Assembly (NCBI GenBank): GCA_000827265.1
Contig: KN834880.1
Location: 15,340-79,339 of the forward strand
Length of the DNA: 64,000 nt
Reading direction: 5' to 3'
Source: Collybiopsis luxurians FD-317 M1
Taxonomy: Eukaryota; Basidiomycota; Agaricomycetes; Agaricales; Omphalotaceae
In this document: positions 9,757 to 21,400 of the stretch, one piece after another
Layout of the letters: each line of letters starts with the position of its first letter
How positions within the stretch are numbered: the stretch's first letter is position 1
Notes under the pieces: generated by a model
The model's database searches: none
What the model was told of the DNA's origin: nothing
The model's input: only the letters and a program-made list of their open reading frames with translations
Program-made: the position numbers and the translations under genes

Positions 9757-12700
9757 ATTTCTGAATTAATTACCCAATGTAAGTTCTGCTCCTAATTTCT
9801 TCAAAACATTGCACCCCTATATTTAGCAATATACCTGTGTCCTTGGTGATTCCTTCTTTTTTTTGTAATCTTTCTTGTACTACACCATCTTCCCCAACAT
9901 TTTAATTTAATCTGGAAATATAATGTTGAATTTGACATCTTTTTCAATTCCCTACATACTTATGCCAGCCAGTCACTTCTTTGTAATTAATCAGAGCAGC
10001 AATACAAACCAGACTGAGGCCTAGACAAATGTACTTCACTTATGTCACATTTTTGGGTTGTATTGAATATTTTCATCAAGACCTTGACACCATGTTAGTT
10101 TTGAATTGATTCGGTCTGCACTGAGAACAGAAGGGAATTTCAGCATTAGTTGTCAATCAGTGTATCTCAGTGCTTGGCTTCCTTATGATGAAATTTGAGC
10201 TCAGAATGGTCCCAATCAATGTGGAAGAATACAATGATTTCGATAAGCTTCCTACTGATTCTACATGATAAGTTTAACAGTTGCATACAGAAACCTTAGC
10301 TTTAAGTTGTCAGGATCTTATCAGTCTCACAATCTGGAAGACAGTGCCTGTTCCCATAGTACAAGAGCTCACGTACCAGTGGACAGAAAAGATAATTCAA
10401 AATTGCTACCCCAAGGGTATTGCTCCCATAGTGGTCCCATTAAAAGATTAAGCTCTCCAGTAAGTGAGTCATCTATCCTTGTAATGGCCAACATTTTCAA
10501 TGGTACAGTGTTTCTCACATTTCATATACTTGGTTAAAATATTGTAACACTCCAAGGGTTGATCCACTGATCTCAAGGAAAATGGAACCAGCAGGAGTCG
10601 CACCTGCACTTGCTGTGTATGATTTTACACTATAGTCCCATGTTACTAACAGTGTTTTCTAGGGAATATAACCCAGTGTAGTCAGGCTAAACACTCAATC
10701 CTGAGGATTTGTCACTGGGCAGACTACAGGCCTGTTACAAATATACAAGCTGTTTAGCAACATTAGGAAAAATAGGGTTGGACCTCAGGAAACCTAAGAA
10801 GAATAGGACACTTCAAGCACTTAGTTTACCTAGGCCATTCTCAGGTAACCTCAGCCCTATTTTTCCTGATGAAAGCACTGACTTGCTGAATGTCTTACTG
10901 TTTACATGAGAAGTCATCACTGTATTTGCCATCCTTTGGCTATACTGATGCAGCTTTTTGCTTAGTTGATCCAACCTGCATTTACATCGATGGCATTGCA
11001 ATTTGAACATACTTGTATTGTATATAAATGATTCGACACAAAATTTAGGTGCCAAGGCACAGGCTTCAGCTAGTTTGATCAAGTTTAAGGCTCAGCGCTC
11101 AGGCCTCAGGAAGAGAAAGTATCGACATGGTTAGGGAAAGAGTTTACAGGCCGCCGCTGTCCGGGGGACCGGTGCACTTTTTGACTGTCATCTCTGATTC
11201 TAGGCCTTCTTCATGCCACATCTTCCAATGAATTCAACAGAAAACACTAAAGACCCAATGATTTTCCGGATCACATGGGAGTATGTGTCAGTGCTTGATT
11301 TACAGAAAATCAGTCCAAGTCCCTTCATTGTCACCTTGCGGGCTTGCTGCAACCCCAGGGTTCTACTGCCAAGGCATACAAACTATGCCAAGTCAATCTA
11401 TGTAATATGAAGTAGAAAACACCAAATTTTATGTACAACTGAGTGATTATATTGCCATCTGTATGACAGTTCGGCACGTTCTGACGAGAACAGACTGGCA
11501 CAGGTAAAACCCTGCTTGGGAAGCAGTTTGCTGAAGGGCAGCTGCAGCGACCACTGCCATGGCCACTGTTATTGATGTATTATTAAGTTTATGCCCAATC
11601 TGGCTCAAAAGTATAAAAGACTGAAACCTCGGACATAGAATGAAGAATGAAAAATAGAACCAGATGTCAGTTAGGTGTTGTGGAACCCATACAGAGACCA
11701 GTAAATTCTAATCATCACATTATTTTCTAGTTCTATGAACTCTAGATTTACACAAATTCAGGTGACACAGAGTGACTGTATATAGTCTTTAATCCTTAGC
11801 GATAGAGCCCCGGCGTTGACCTGGGGTTGCAGAAGGCCTGCAAGGCTACGATGAAGGGACTTACAACATTAAGCGCTAGCATTTCCTCACGTGATGCAGA
11901 AAATCGTTGGGTCCCCGCCTCTGACCGAAGGGAAGGGAGGGCTCTGTTTGCTGCGATCGGCCGTTATCGTCCCAAATTCCGCGACTTTAGGCAATAATTT
12001 TCCACGCATTTTATCTTATCTGTATTTTCTCTCACGCGACTCCCGAAAAAGAAACTTTTGCAGTACTGGTCTTTTCCGTCTGCTCCCCGCCTTACGCAGT
12101 TGGGTTGGACCTTTGTCCTTGAATTTACTCTTCGAAAATAAACCTCCATTATTATTTGATAACATTATTGATACTATCCCTTCGTGGTGTACACCTGCAT
12201 GCGCCGGATTGTGAGAAATTGAGTTGAAAAATTAACTCTTGAATCATTGAGATCTCTGCCTTCTCTTCCCGCTTGCACCACCAAAACCAATGCTGTCAAC
12301 ATCATTGGGCAAATGTGCCTTACTTTACACACTGAACATCATTCTCTTTACCCTGAATTAACATTGTGGAAGGCAGCCCTGATGAGGAATACAGACTTTC
12401 CTCCTTGTGATGACAATGATCCCACATGGAATAGGCTATTGAGTTTGGGTTGGAAGGTGTTCAGAAATAATGGAGCCCACAATTTTGGGAATGTTTCCCA
12501 GTGTCCTGCCATTCATAGGTCATTATGGGGGGAGATGGGATTCGGCACACTAGCTGGTCTCCCATATTAGATGCCTGTGATGACTCTTTTTCCAGGTTGC
12601 CGCACTCAATTTTAGACATGATGACTTGTGGTACACTTGGCAGTTTGCTATGTATTGCTCAGACTGGAGATCTAGGTACACTCAGATGTGTAGCTGTTTG

Positions 12701-12988
12701 TCAACAGATGAGTAGTCCAAAGTTGATTAAACTACTGTGTGTGTACTGTGAAATATGATCTGTGTAGTGTTTCAAAGTAAGGTTTCTTATCTTTAAAGTC
12801 ATCAACAAGATCAGACAATGACGAAAAGTAGGATGGGGAAGGGAAGAATTATGTTCAGGGGTCTGAATTATAACTACGTTATTAAGTATCAGTCATAGGG
12901 TTGCGAGAAATTCGAGTTAATGTAAATCTATATCTAATTGACATTTGAAGGAGTCGGGGATTGCTGCTGCAAACAGCGCTAAGGATCT
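9757..12988. other. Intergenic region, partly duplicated after NWD2; no gene recognised
   Basis: The first ~750 bp align to the region after NWD2 (22855-23610). Shared marks are acccaatgtaagttct just after the stops and the tgctcc..catt.aaagat block near 10420 and 23560. The rest contains only short unsupported frames; one at 12247-12570 (107 codons) has no recognisable domain. A T-arm-like hairpin near 10580 is discussed among the rejected items. Confidence 0.6.
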
Positions 12989-13477
12989 TTACCGTTTTCT
13001 GAATTCGACTCTCGAGCTGGTGCTGCAGAAGACAACGACATGGCCCCGAAAACCCTCATCTCTCCCGATCACCAATATCACGACCTCAACTAGGTGCCTG
13101 TAATCCCCAGTAACAACAGCAAGGATGAGGAGTTGAATGATATACCTGATAGGGTCATCATTGTCTGCATTTTGGAAGGGTGAGGGCGCGACCAGAACGA
13201 CACGCAGGAGAGGGTGAAGGGTCAATGATATGCCTGTGGGCATACTCATGGTAGTAGCGGCATGGAAGGCAATGCTGAGTGAGTGGATCAAGTCGCCGCT
13301 AAGTTCCTCAATGTTTCATTGGCATTCATCGACTCGCTGATACATACTGCCTTCCTTGCTCTACACAGGCTTGTCGAGGTCAACTTCCAGTAACGAGCAG
13401 AGAGAATGGAATCGAACCGGTGGGGAATGGAGTTTGATTAGTAGTTGCGTGGATCCTCATTTACTCCCGTCTCGTTT
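12989..13477 (-). repeat. Block A of the tandem duplication (decayed ORF fragment)
   Basis: Pairs with 25625-26030. Both contain a minus-strand frame starting MIH..SIAF.AAT.MS with a shared HPLL motif, and the shared nucleotides atggcccc near 13040 and 25740. The protein is unrecognised and both copies look degenerate. The position relative to NWD1 (about 7.3 kb after its start) matches that of A' relative to NWD2 (about 7.2 kb). Confidence 0.55.
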
Positions 13478-14280
13478 CTCATGCCAATTTCTTCCTAGCT
13501 TAACAAGCTCTTCCGGCAAGTCCTACTAGCCCAATACCTCTCACGTCTTACGTTCGCAGTCTGGGCCTGCAGCTGCTCATCCAAGACTTCGACTCGATAC
13601 AAATGACAGAAGAATCGGGTACCTTTTTTTCGTCGAATGAGTCTATGTACGGATACAGCGTAAATCAGAGTACACACTCTCCATACGCTGACATGATGTA
13701 CAATCAATCGCCGGAGCATTGTCCTCTCTGCCCCCATGTCATTTTCGACTAGGAAGGGATACCAACCATCTTTCTCTCTCTCTTCAGCACGTCGTCCTCC
13801 CACCAGACTCTACACGTATCTCATCCCAGGCAGTGACGGACTGACGCCGCAGGCGTATTCGGCTTTTGAAGGTGCATATCATACGTCGTCCGGATTCTCT
13901 CTCTCCGTGCTATTGTCGATTAGGGCGGGGTTCAATCCATCTCCCTCTCTCCGGCGCATCATGCTCCCACCAGACCTTCCACGTATCCCGCCTCAGGCCC
14001 AAGCGGACTAACGCTAATGCCGTAGACATTTTCAACCTTTGAAGGTGCATATCGTACGTTGTCCTCTGGTCTTACTCTAGGAGCATGGCCCCTCGACCAC
14101 AAAGGCGCAGTTCTTCCAGATCTAGATGCTCACCTTCAGTATCTGCGTCATCTTCGGCCAGCTCTCCGCCATCCGCAGCTTTTCCGTCGAATGTTGCCGA
14201 ATATAGCAGTTATGACAGCAACGGTTGAAATACCACCGTCGAAGGAAGACGGAGCGGAAATGACGAGTTGAGACTGAAAT
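13478..14280 (+). pseudogene. Degenerate 5' fragment of the Ser/Pro-rich gene (block B)
   Basis: Translated in pieces it resembles the protein encoded at 61906-63889. Nucleotide landmarks are ctcatgccaatttcttcctag, tctatgtacggata, gatcagagtacaca-like, ctgacgccgcaggcgtattc and, near the end, cgtcgaaggaagacggagcgga, in the same order as the intact gene. It has many frameshifts and stops. An internal segment (cacgtat.ccg...gaaggtgcatat) occurs twice, near 13810 and 13978, so part of the relic was itself duplicated in tandem. It includes the 3' end of an intron, so the copy arose at the DNA level and not by retroposition. Confidence 0.7.
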
Positions 14281-15246
14281 TACGTATACGACATTCGTAT
14301 AGATATAGAAACTGCAGGCAGAAACGGTGAAATTAGCTTGACGAAGAAACCGAATGAAATCAGAGCGAGCATACCTTTACGCCCGTGCCTCGAATCATCC
14401 TCTCAAGCGTTCAAATCCACTTCCTACCCTTCAATTTCGGATAACCGTTCGTTTGAGATTGAATACGCAACCGCTAGTTGAAACGACTACTCTGAGTCTT
14501 GAGCCATTTCTGGGGTTCCGTCGATAATGGTGCCTTGAATAATTTGCAGTCGTTTGAGCAGATTCAATTTGAGTTTTCCTTCCGATGCCGTATGTCGGAA
14601 GCCTGATAGAAAAGATCGACGGGGAGAGTTGCGCAAACTGCGTGTAAGTCATCCTATAGTAGGATATAGAACCGGCAAAACGTGTATTAGGCTTATCTCG
14701 AATCCCAATCCCAAAAGCTATCGATACGTTGATTTCTGCGAGCATCCATCAAGTCCTCGATATTCAAAAGTCGATAGCACATTCATGTACTCTCCTTTTG
14801 GCAACGCTATTATGCGTAATGTATATTGGACGGCGAAAAGCAGAAAAAGACGCTTAGCCTCAACGGGCAGGTTGAATGGAATCTCGAGCTTGAATAACGA
14901 ATGCGAATTATTGATTGAATATACAGATAGCCGTACATCGCATGTAGGAAATACTCGAAAGAAAATCTGCATAGCGAAGATATGGGAATTAACTCGACGG
15001 AGAAGTTAAACGAACTGGATTTAAGCATACCTTATGCCCGTTTCTCATCCTCACCGGCACCTGAAGATATTTCCTCCATAAAAAATGATATTAGCTTTCA
15101 TACGCAAACGTATCAGGGGACGCTTTGGTTGCTTCTAGTATCGAATTTTGCAGTTGAAGAATCATCAGGCGTGCGTGAGGTGATCGTAGTACGCGTTGAG
15201 AAAGAGGAGAGATCCATGGAGAAGGGCTCATAGGGAATAAACCAGC
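14281..15246. other. Spacer between relics; no gene recognised
   Basis: Open frames on both strands (longest 151 codons, 14554-15009, plus strand) show no motif I recognise and no intron-linked continuation. The corresponding interval in unit 2 is 26370-27147. Confidence 0.4.
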
Positions 15247-15545
15247 GAAAAGCTTTGCTCGCCGACTACGGCGTGTTCCAAGAGGACTTCATGAGCCTTC
15301 TCTGGGGCAGTTTCAAATAGAGGACTGGAGCCAGTGGATGCGAAGCCAGTGGATTAGACGAATCTGCGGCATGTAGCAGGTCGGAATATTAAAGGTGTCA
15401 GCATGGCAAAGCGTTTTGCTGTCGGTGGTGAACGGGAAAGGGCAAGTGGTTATTCCGTCCCGGCCCGATATTGCGCTTGTGTGGCAAAATATAGGCGCTC
15501 GTTCCTTTCGCGTTCTCATCGTTCTCATCGTTCTCATTAAGTTTT
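15247..15545 (-). pseudogene. Relic of the atp20 promoter and first exon
   Basis: Aligns to 27689-28004, the promoter and 5' coding part of the intact atp20 gene. Shared blocks are aaaagctttgctcgcc, ggagccagtggatgcga, gtcggtggtga and aaatataggcgctcgttcctttc. The position of the start codon is kept (cat at 15412-15414) but the coding part carries indels and the downstream exons are absent. It is the right end of tandem unit 1. Confidence 0.75.
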
Positions 15546-16193
15546 ACTTGAGCTTTGAAGAGTTGTAGAGCTGCTATATTACCTGGAATTGCGTTCTTTC
15601 TTTTGCAGTCTGACTCCGTCTCCAAGAAATTACCTCAATCAGAATGAAATCTTGTGGAAGAGCCATTCGTCTACGGTCTCACAAAAAAAACAAGAATAAT
15701 CGAATTTTTTGCTAGAGAATGAATCTTTCCACTCGAGATTTCCATTCCAGCCACTGCGTATTTTTCACGACACACAACTCTCCGGTGATTCTTCAATGGT
15801 GATTTGTCAATCTCGGCAGGTCGCATATCAGAGTGAGTAATAGGACGGTTGTTATTTTGTTCCGAGCGTTCCCCTGTAGCGTTAGCGCGACGTTAATCAC
15901 GGTAAGACCACACGAGAGATGGGGGATTTAAGTAGGTGCTCGAGAACAGGTGTAACCGGGGGGTTGATTGCAGGAGAACCTGTCGTATCTACTACAGCTG
16001 AGCTTCTTAAATACTCTACGTACGACTGTAGTGTCCATAAACAGGTGTATGTCCATATAGTTAATCTAATCAGTACGATAAAAGGTAAGCATAGATAAGA
16101 TTGATGTAGTAACGTATAACGATCCGTTACATACGCCCTCCAAAGATTATCAAGATAATCTTTTCTTCCTTTAAACCAACGCAGTTCGCGTTT
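15546..16193. other. Spacer; no gene recognised
   Basis: No coding signal. On the minus strand the stop of the ORF at 16194 is followed by a purine-rich stretch (tggagggcg) and then TGTAACGGATCG near 16131. This resembles a polypurine tract followed by an LTR start, but no second copy was found. Confidence 0.3.
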
Positions 16194-17045
16194 TCACGCG
16201 CCAGTCTCCATCGTAACGTCGTCGCCGGGGAGAGTCAAGGTGGAATGAGTAGCCGAAGCCGAACCGCTGGAGCTGAGGGAATTGAGGTACACATTGGTTT
16301 GCTCATCGGTCATAGCCGAGAGGTCAGGGATAGTCGAAGTCAGAGCTTCCAAATCGGCAATAAGGGTGGATGGGGAGGAGGAAATAGTAACGGGAACCGG
16401 CGCATCGAGTGCACCTTGAGTGGATGTAGTAGGGGTAGTGGCACGAGATGTGGTAGCACTTGGAGTGGGGGCATGTAAGTTCGGTTTCCAAGTGCCATCT
16501 TTCCTTTTGAAGTGACCTCCTCGTCCTCTATTCATTCTTTCAGTACCACGAGTACCGGTGTAACTAGTAGCCGCAGTTCCAAAATTAATTTGAGTATTTT
16601 GGCGTATCAAATGGGCAAACATGATCTGCTGATTAAGAGGCAACCCGTCGAGGCCCAAGGCCTCGAGTACCTGAGCGTGAGGTTCCGCGTTCCGTGTAAA
16701 TGGAAGGAAGAGTCGGCGATCAACAGAAGGGGAGTTGGTATCGATAACGCCGCTGGATGGGTTGAAAGTGGCAAGCTTCTGTGGATGGATGTGAGGGTCG
16801 TTATTGACCTTTTGAGAAATGTGGTGATAGACGATGGGGATGTCAGTGTTTTGCAATGTAGCTCCATTTCGTCGGAGCAAGCGGTCGCACTCGAGGACAG
16901 CAACAATGTCGAGTGGGGACACGAAATGGTGATATCCATTTTGGGATGGAATGAGAATTTTTCCGGATTGGACGCGACGCATCCACTGGATGCTGTAGTT
17001 CGGGTTCGCAGAAGTGGTCTGAGGGTGAGGTTGAGAGTGAGCCAT
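16194..17045 (-). CDS. Single-exon hypothetical protein, 283 aa
   Basis: The frame is open upstream to 17366 without an ATG at its start. The ATG at 17045 has a good context (acctaccATGG) and was chosen. The N-terminal half contains IQWMRRVQSGKILIP and a FVSPLDIVAVLE segment, the middle a DRRLFLPFTRN segment and then LEALGLDGLPLNQQ. A basic RGRGGHFKRKDGTWKP stretch follows, then a Thr/Ser/Pro-rich tail. I do not recognise the family. The RGG-type basic patch suggests nucleic-acid binding. The lack of introns and the possible LTR-like sequence after the stop make a Gag-like or transposon-associated protein possible. Confidence 0.5.
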   Translation of the reverse strand: MAHSQPHPQTTSANPNYSIQWMRRVQSGKILIPSQNGYHHFVSPLDIVAVLECDRLLRRNGATLQNTDIPIVYHHISQKVNNDPHIHPQKLATFNPSSGVIDTNSPSVDRRLFLPFTRNAEPHAQVLEALGLDGLPLNQQIMFAHLIRQNTQINFGTAATSYTGTRGTERMNRGRGGHFKRKDGTWKPNLHAPTPSATTSRATTPTTSTQGALDAPVPVTISSSPSTLIADLEALTSTIPDLSAMTDEQTNVYLNSLSSSGSASATHSTLTLPGDDVTMETGA

Positions 17046-17366
17046 GGTAGGTTCTTTGGGGGACTGTCCCGAATTTTTAACTCCCTTTATCTTTTCTTCC
17101 TCTTGGACTGACCCTGAATTTTCGTCTAGGTTCAGTACTACATGCATCAAGTGGATGAATGCCGCTGGTGCATTCCTCAGGCCAATGTTTCCAATTTCCA
17201 GATTTGGATCTGGGACGCTGATGCGCCCTCCATCCGTGAGTTCAGATATTTCCGAAATTCCCAGCGCCTCAAAATAATCACCTAATGCATCCAGGTGTTC
17301 TTCTACGACCACTCGCGTATCCCTGCCACCAGATATGCAGCTCAAAATCAGGGCTCCCACTGTCAC

Positions 17367-18062
17367 GCTGCACTCTTTTTTGATGCCCCCAAGGGAGCAT
17401 GTCTATACGGATCCAGCGACACGCCTAAACAGCAGGAGATTAGGGAGACTGGTTGAAAATCCTCATCGGAGTTTTGTATGACAGGTCTCCTCGATTTCAG
17501 CCCAGTTGCGAGTTAAGCAAGTAAGTCCTCCGTTCGCTCCCTAGCGCCGTTGCAGCAATTCACATAAACAAATCGTTGGGCTTCAATTTCGATCGAGTTG
17601 CCATTGTGTCCGGATGTTTCACGAGATTTGACTTGGTTAGCAGTACATGCGTAAGCCTCTCTTTCTCCCATGACTTATCTATTCCAGCTGAGGGTAGGGA
17701 TACAAAGAAAACAAGCGAGTCATAGACATGTAAATAGCTCCACTGTTGATGACCTTACCAATTCTTGACTCGATACGACTCCCCTACCGATGAGCTGCAT
17801 ACCTCGTTTGCTCTACTTCACTACTCTCGACATACGTAGATTTACCCATGTTCAGCCCCCTTCCGTTACACCTTAAGCCCTTGAAGATACAATACTGTGA
17901 TGATAGAGTATTTGTGGAGCGTCATCACTGGCAGATTCTTTTTCCCCTTAGACCGGCATATGAATCTGCGTTCTGAGCTGCAACTTCTCTAATCCTTTAT
18001 ATGGGCCAGTTATATCAATATCCTTCGGTCGTGCCCCACAAATACTCCACTCCAATTCTTCC
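17367..18062. other. Spacer; no gene recognised
   Basis: No ORF of note on either strand and no repeat identified, up to the start of the duplicated NWD2 upstream region at 18063. Confidence 0.5.
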
Positions 18063-18451
18063 ATTTACTAGACATTGAAAAGACAAGATAGGCTTGTAAC
18101 TTGCCAATTTTTACTCCATACCCATGGCTATTTTCCTCAGCTGACTCACCACCGACGTCCACAAGGCAACAATCATGGCACAAGCGGTGCCATCCAGTTT
18201 GGCTCATTTACGGTAATCGAGTTCGGCTCTCGTTATCGATCTGGTAGTCGCATGATGGTGCGTGGCACAGAAGATAGCCGGAATAGAAGCTTAAAGCCGA
18301 GGGGAGGCTCGTAGTAGTGAATACGAGGAAGAAAGATTGGTCGGAGTTGGTGCCGTGGTGTAAATACGATCAAACAGTTGGGTCAATTCTCACACTGTTC
18401 AATCACATGACCTGTTTACTTCTTGTCAACGACCATCATCTACCAGTGACT
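18063..18451 (+). promoter_or_regulatory. Upstream region of NWD2 (duplicated)
   Basis: 18063-18260 matches 1165-1390, and 18265-18451 matches 5460-5680 directly upstream of NWD1 (shared gaatagaagcttaaagccga and accatcatctacc). It presumably contains the promoter. The spacing shows that the NWD1 copy was split by an insertion of about 4 kb. Confidence 0.5.
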
Positions 18452-21400
18452 ATGTCGAAAAGGCGTCGTTCGCCCGAAAGCAATACCCATTGCAAGTGAC
18501 TGATCTACTATGAAATATGTCCTTCTAACTCAGGAATGCAGGGCAAAGATCTGCAGCCCCTCCAGGATCTATCCTATCTGGTGCTTTCGACTTTGTAATA
18601 CGAGAATCACAGTTCAACGCTGCAAATGAGATTCACCATCATTATGGTGAGGCGTATTCTTACTTTCAAGAGTTAAAAATGACAATCAGGCTATGGAAAC
18701 AGGAAAGGACAAAACTGATGTTCTCAAAGATCTTAAAGAAAAGCTCAACCCGATTATCAATCCCGTCAAAAAACAAGTCAACTGCATGGAAGGAACTCGG
18801 ATTACAGTTCTTAATGACCTCTGTGAATGGGTTCTCAAGCCAGAAAGCTGTATGGCCTGGGTCCATGGATTAGCTGGAAGCGGCAAGAGTGCAATAGCAG
18901 TCACACTTGCTGAAATACTTCGTGAAAGGGAAGGCCAAGTTACCTTGGCGCTGACCTTTCATTGTGTAAAAGGTCAAGAAACAAGTAATACTTTTAATCT
19001 GGTTCCAACCATTGGCTACCATATTGCGCAGTCCTATCCTGATTATGCAAAAGGTTTACTGCAGCAACTTGAGAAGCATACTTCCTTGCATATGGACAGT
19101 GTGACTTTGAAGGAACAGTTGTCTCATATCTGCAAACCTGCATACATCATTAGTACATTGAAACCCATTGTCATTATAATTGATGGGCTAGATGAGTGGG
19201 GAAAACCTATGGAGCAGTCTACCTTGCTTGACCAGTTGAAAGTTCATTTGAGCCAAATCCAATGGATTCGAGTGATAGTAACAAGCTGCCCTAATAGTGA
19301 AATTCAAGAAGCAATGATGAACAACAATAATGTTCAGTCATTTGACTTAACTTTCAAATATAATGCTCATCATGATATCAGGATGTTTATTAGGGAAAGA
19401 TTTGACAAGTTTCAGGATGAAATTTCAAAAAGTAACATAAATAGTCTTGTATCTAAAGCAGATGGTCTATTCATATGGGCAAAAACTGCAACAGAATTTA
19501 TACTGGAATCAGGAATGGATATGGCAGCTAACATCCAAGTTGTATTACAACCCAAGGGGGAAGACAGTGATTTTGAGCATCCACATGCCAAATTGTATGA
19601 ATTGTATAGAGAGATATTAAAGCAATATTTCACCAAAAAACAAAGCCAGCAACAATGCCAATTAGTACTGGGTTTAATTATTTCAGCCTATGAGCCTTTG
19701 ACACTGGAAACACTGGCTAGAATGCTTCGGCATGGGTCAAATATGACTTACTCTGTGGTGAAGAAAGTCATTGATGTCCTAAAAGCAGTGTTATATTTGA
19801 ATGATAGAAAGGTCTACTACCATTTGTCCTTGGCAGAATTTTTAAGCTCTGAACAATGTCCATCAGAGTTTAAAATTGAGAGGACTTCCCAACACCAGAA
19901 TTTAGCAAGCATCTGTTTGAAAGTGCTTATGACAGAACTAAAATTTAACATCTGCAATTTACAAACTTCCTCAATCCCAAATTGTAAGATACAAGATTTG
20001 AAACACAGGATTGATCAATGTATTTCATCTCCATTACAGTACAGCTCACAATGGTGGGCAAACCATGTGGAGAATGTTGAAGAAAGTAACCTTATTGTCC
20101 AAGGGGTTAGAGATTTTACAAGCAATTGTCAAATAATATTTTGGATGGAATGTATGAGTTTAATGGGGAAGACAAATGGGATTATACCTGTGGCAAGGAT
20201 GATCATAAAGTGGGCACAGAAAATGAAGGTAAGAACTAGTTTTTGAAAAGTAAGCAGTGATTGACACTAAACTAGGACATGAATGTGCTAACAAGAATGC
20301 AAGAGTTAGAGAAGTTTACAAATGCATTTTCTACTGCATTACATGAGAGCACTCCACATCTCTACATTTCAGGATGTGCACTTTTACCTTCAGAATCATT
20401 GCTGAGAGAAAATATGATTACCCATCTAAATCATACTGTAAAAGTAACAAGTAGTGGACATGCAGTAAGATGGGAAAAAATGTTGCATGTGATACAGACA
20501 AAAGATCAGGTAAATTCTGTAGTATATTCACCTGATGGTCAATATGTGGCCTTTGGCTCCAATGACATGACAGTAAGAATTTGGAATGCTCAAACAGGTG
20601 TGCAGGTTGGGGAGCCACTCAAAGGCCACACTGATTGGGTTATGTCAGTGGCTTATTCACCTGATGGTCAATGTGTGGTCTCTGGGTCCAATGATAAGAC
20701 AGTAAGAATTTGGAATGTTCAAACAGGGGTCCAGGTTGGGGAGCCACTCAAAGGCCACACTGAATGGGTTATGTCAGTGGCATATTCACCTGATGGTCAA
20801 TATGTGGTGTCTAGCTCTGATGATATGACAGTAAGANNNNNNNNNNNNNNNNNNNNNNNNNNNNNNNNNNNNNNNNNNNNNNNNNNNNNNNNNNNNNNNN
20901 NNNNNNNNNNNNNNNNNNNNNNNNNNNNNNNNNNNNNNNNNNNNNNNNNNNNNNNNNNNNNNNNNNNNNNNNNNNNNNNNNNNNNNNNNNNNNNNNNNNN
21001 NNNNNNNNNNNNNNNNNNNNNNNNNNNNNNNNNNNNNNNNNNNNNNNNNNNNNNNNNNNNNNNNNNNNNNNNNNNNNNNNNNNNNNNNNNNNNNNNNNNN
21101 NNNNNNNNNNNNNNNNNNNNNNNNNNNNNNNNNNNNNNNNNNNNNNNNNNNNNNNNNNNNNNNNNNNNNNNNNNNNNNNNNNNNNNNNNNNNNNNNNNNN
21201 NNNNNNNNNNNNNNNNNNNNNNNNNNNNNNNNNNNNNNNNNNNNNNNNNNNNNNNNNNNNNNNNNNNNNNNNNNNNNNNNNNNNNNNNNNNNNNNNNNNN
21301 NNNNNNNNNNNNNNNNNNNNNNNNNNNNNNNNNNNNNNNNNNNNNNNNNNNNNNNNNNNNNNNNNNNNNNNNNNNNNNNNNNNNNNNNNNNNNNNNNNNN

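Noticed and set aside
10575..10632. tRNA gene on the minus strand
   Set aside because: There is a perfect T-arm-like hairpin (GCAGG, 7-nt loop, CCTGC) next to tggttcc, but the expected 5' acceptor partner is missing and the middle does not form an anticodon stem. At most a tRNA-like relic.
16512..17111. 199-codon plus-strand ORF
   Set aside because: Shadow of the minus-strand ORF at 16194-17045, which has the better start context and a more protein-like composition.
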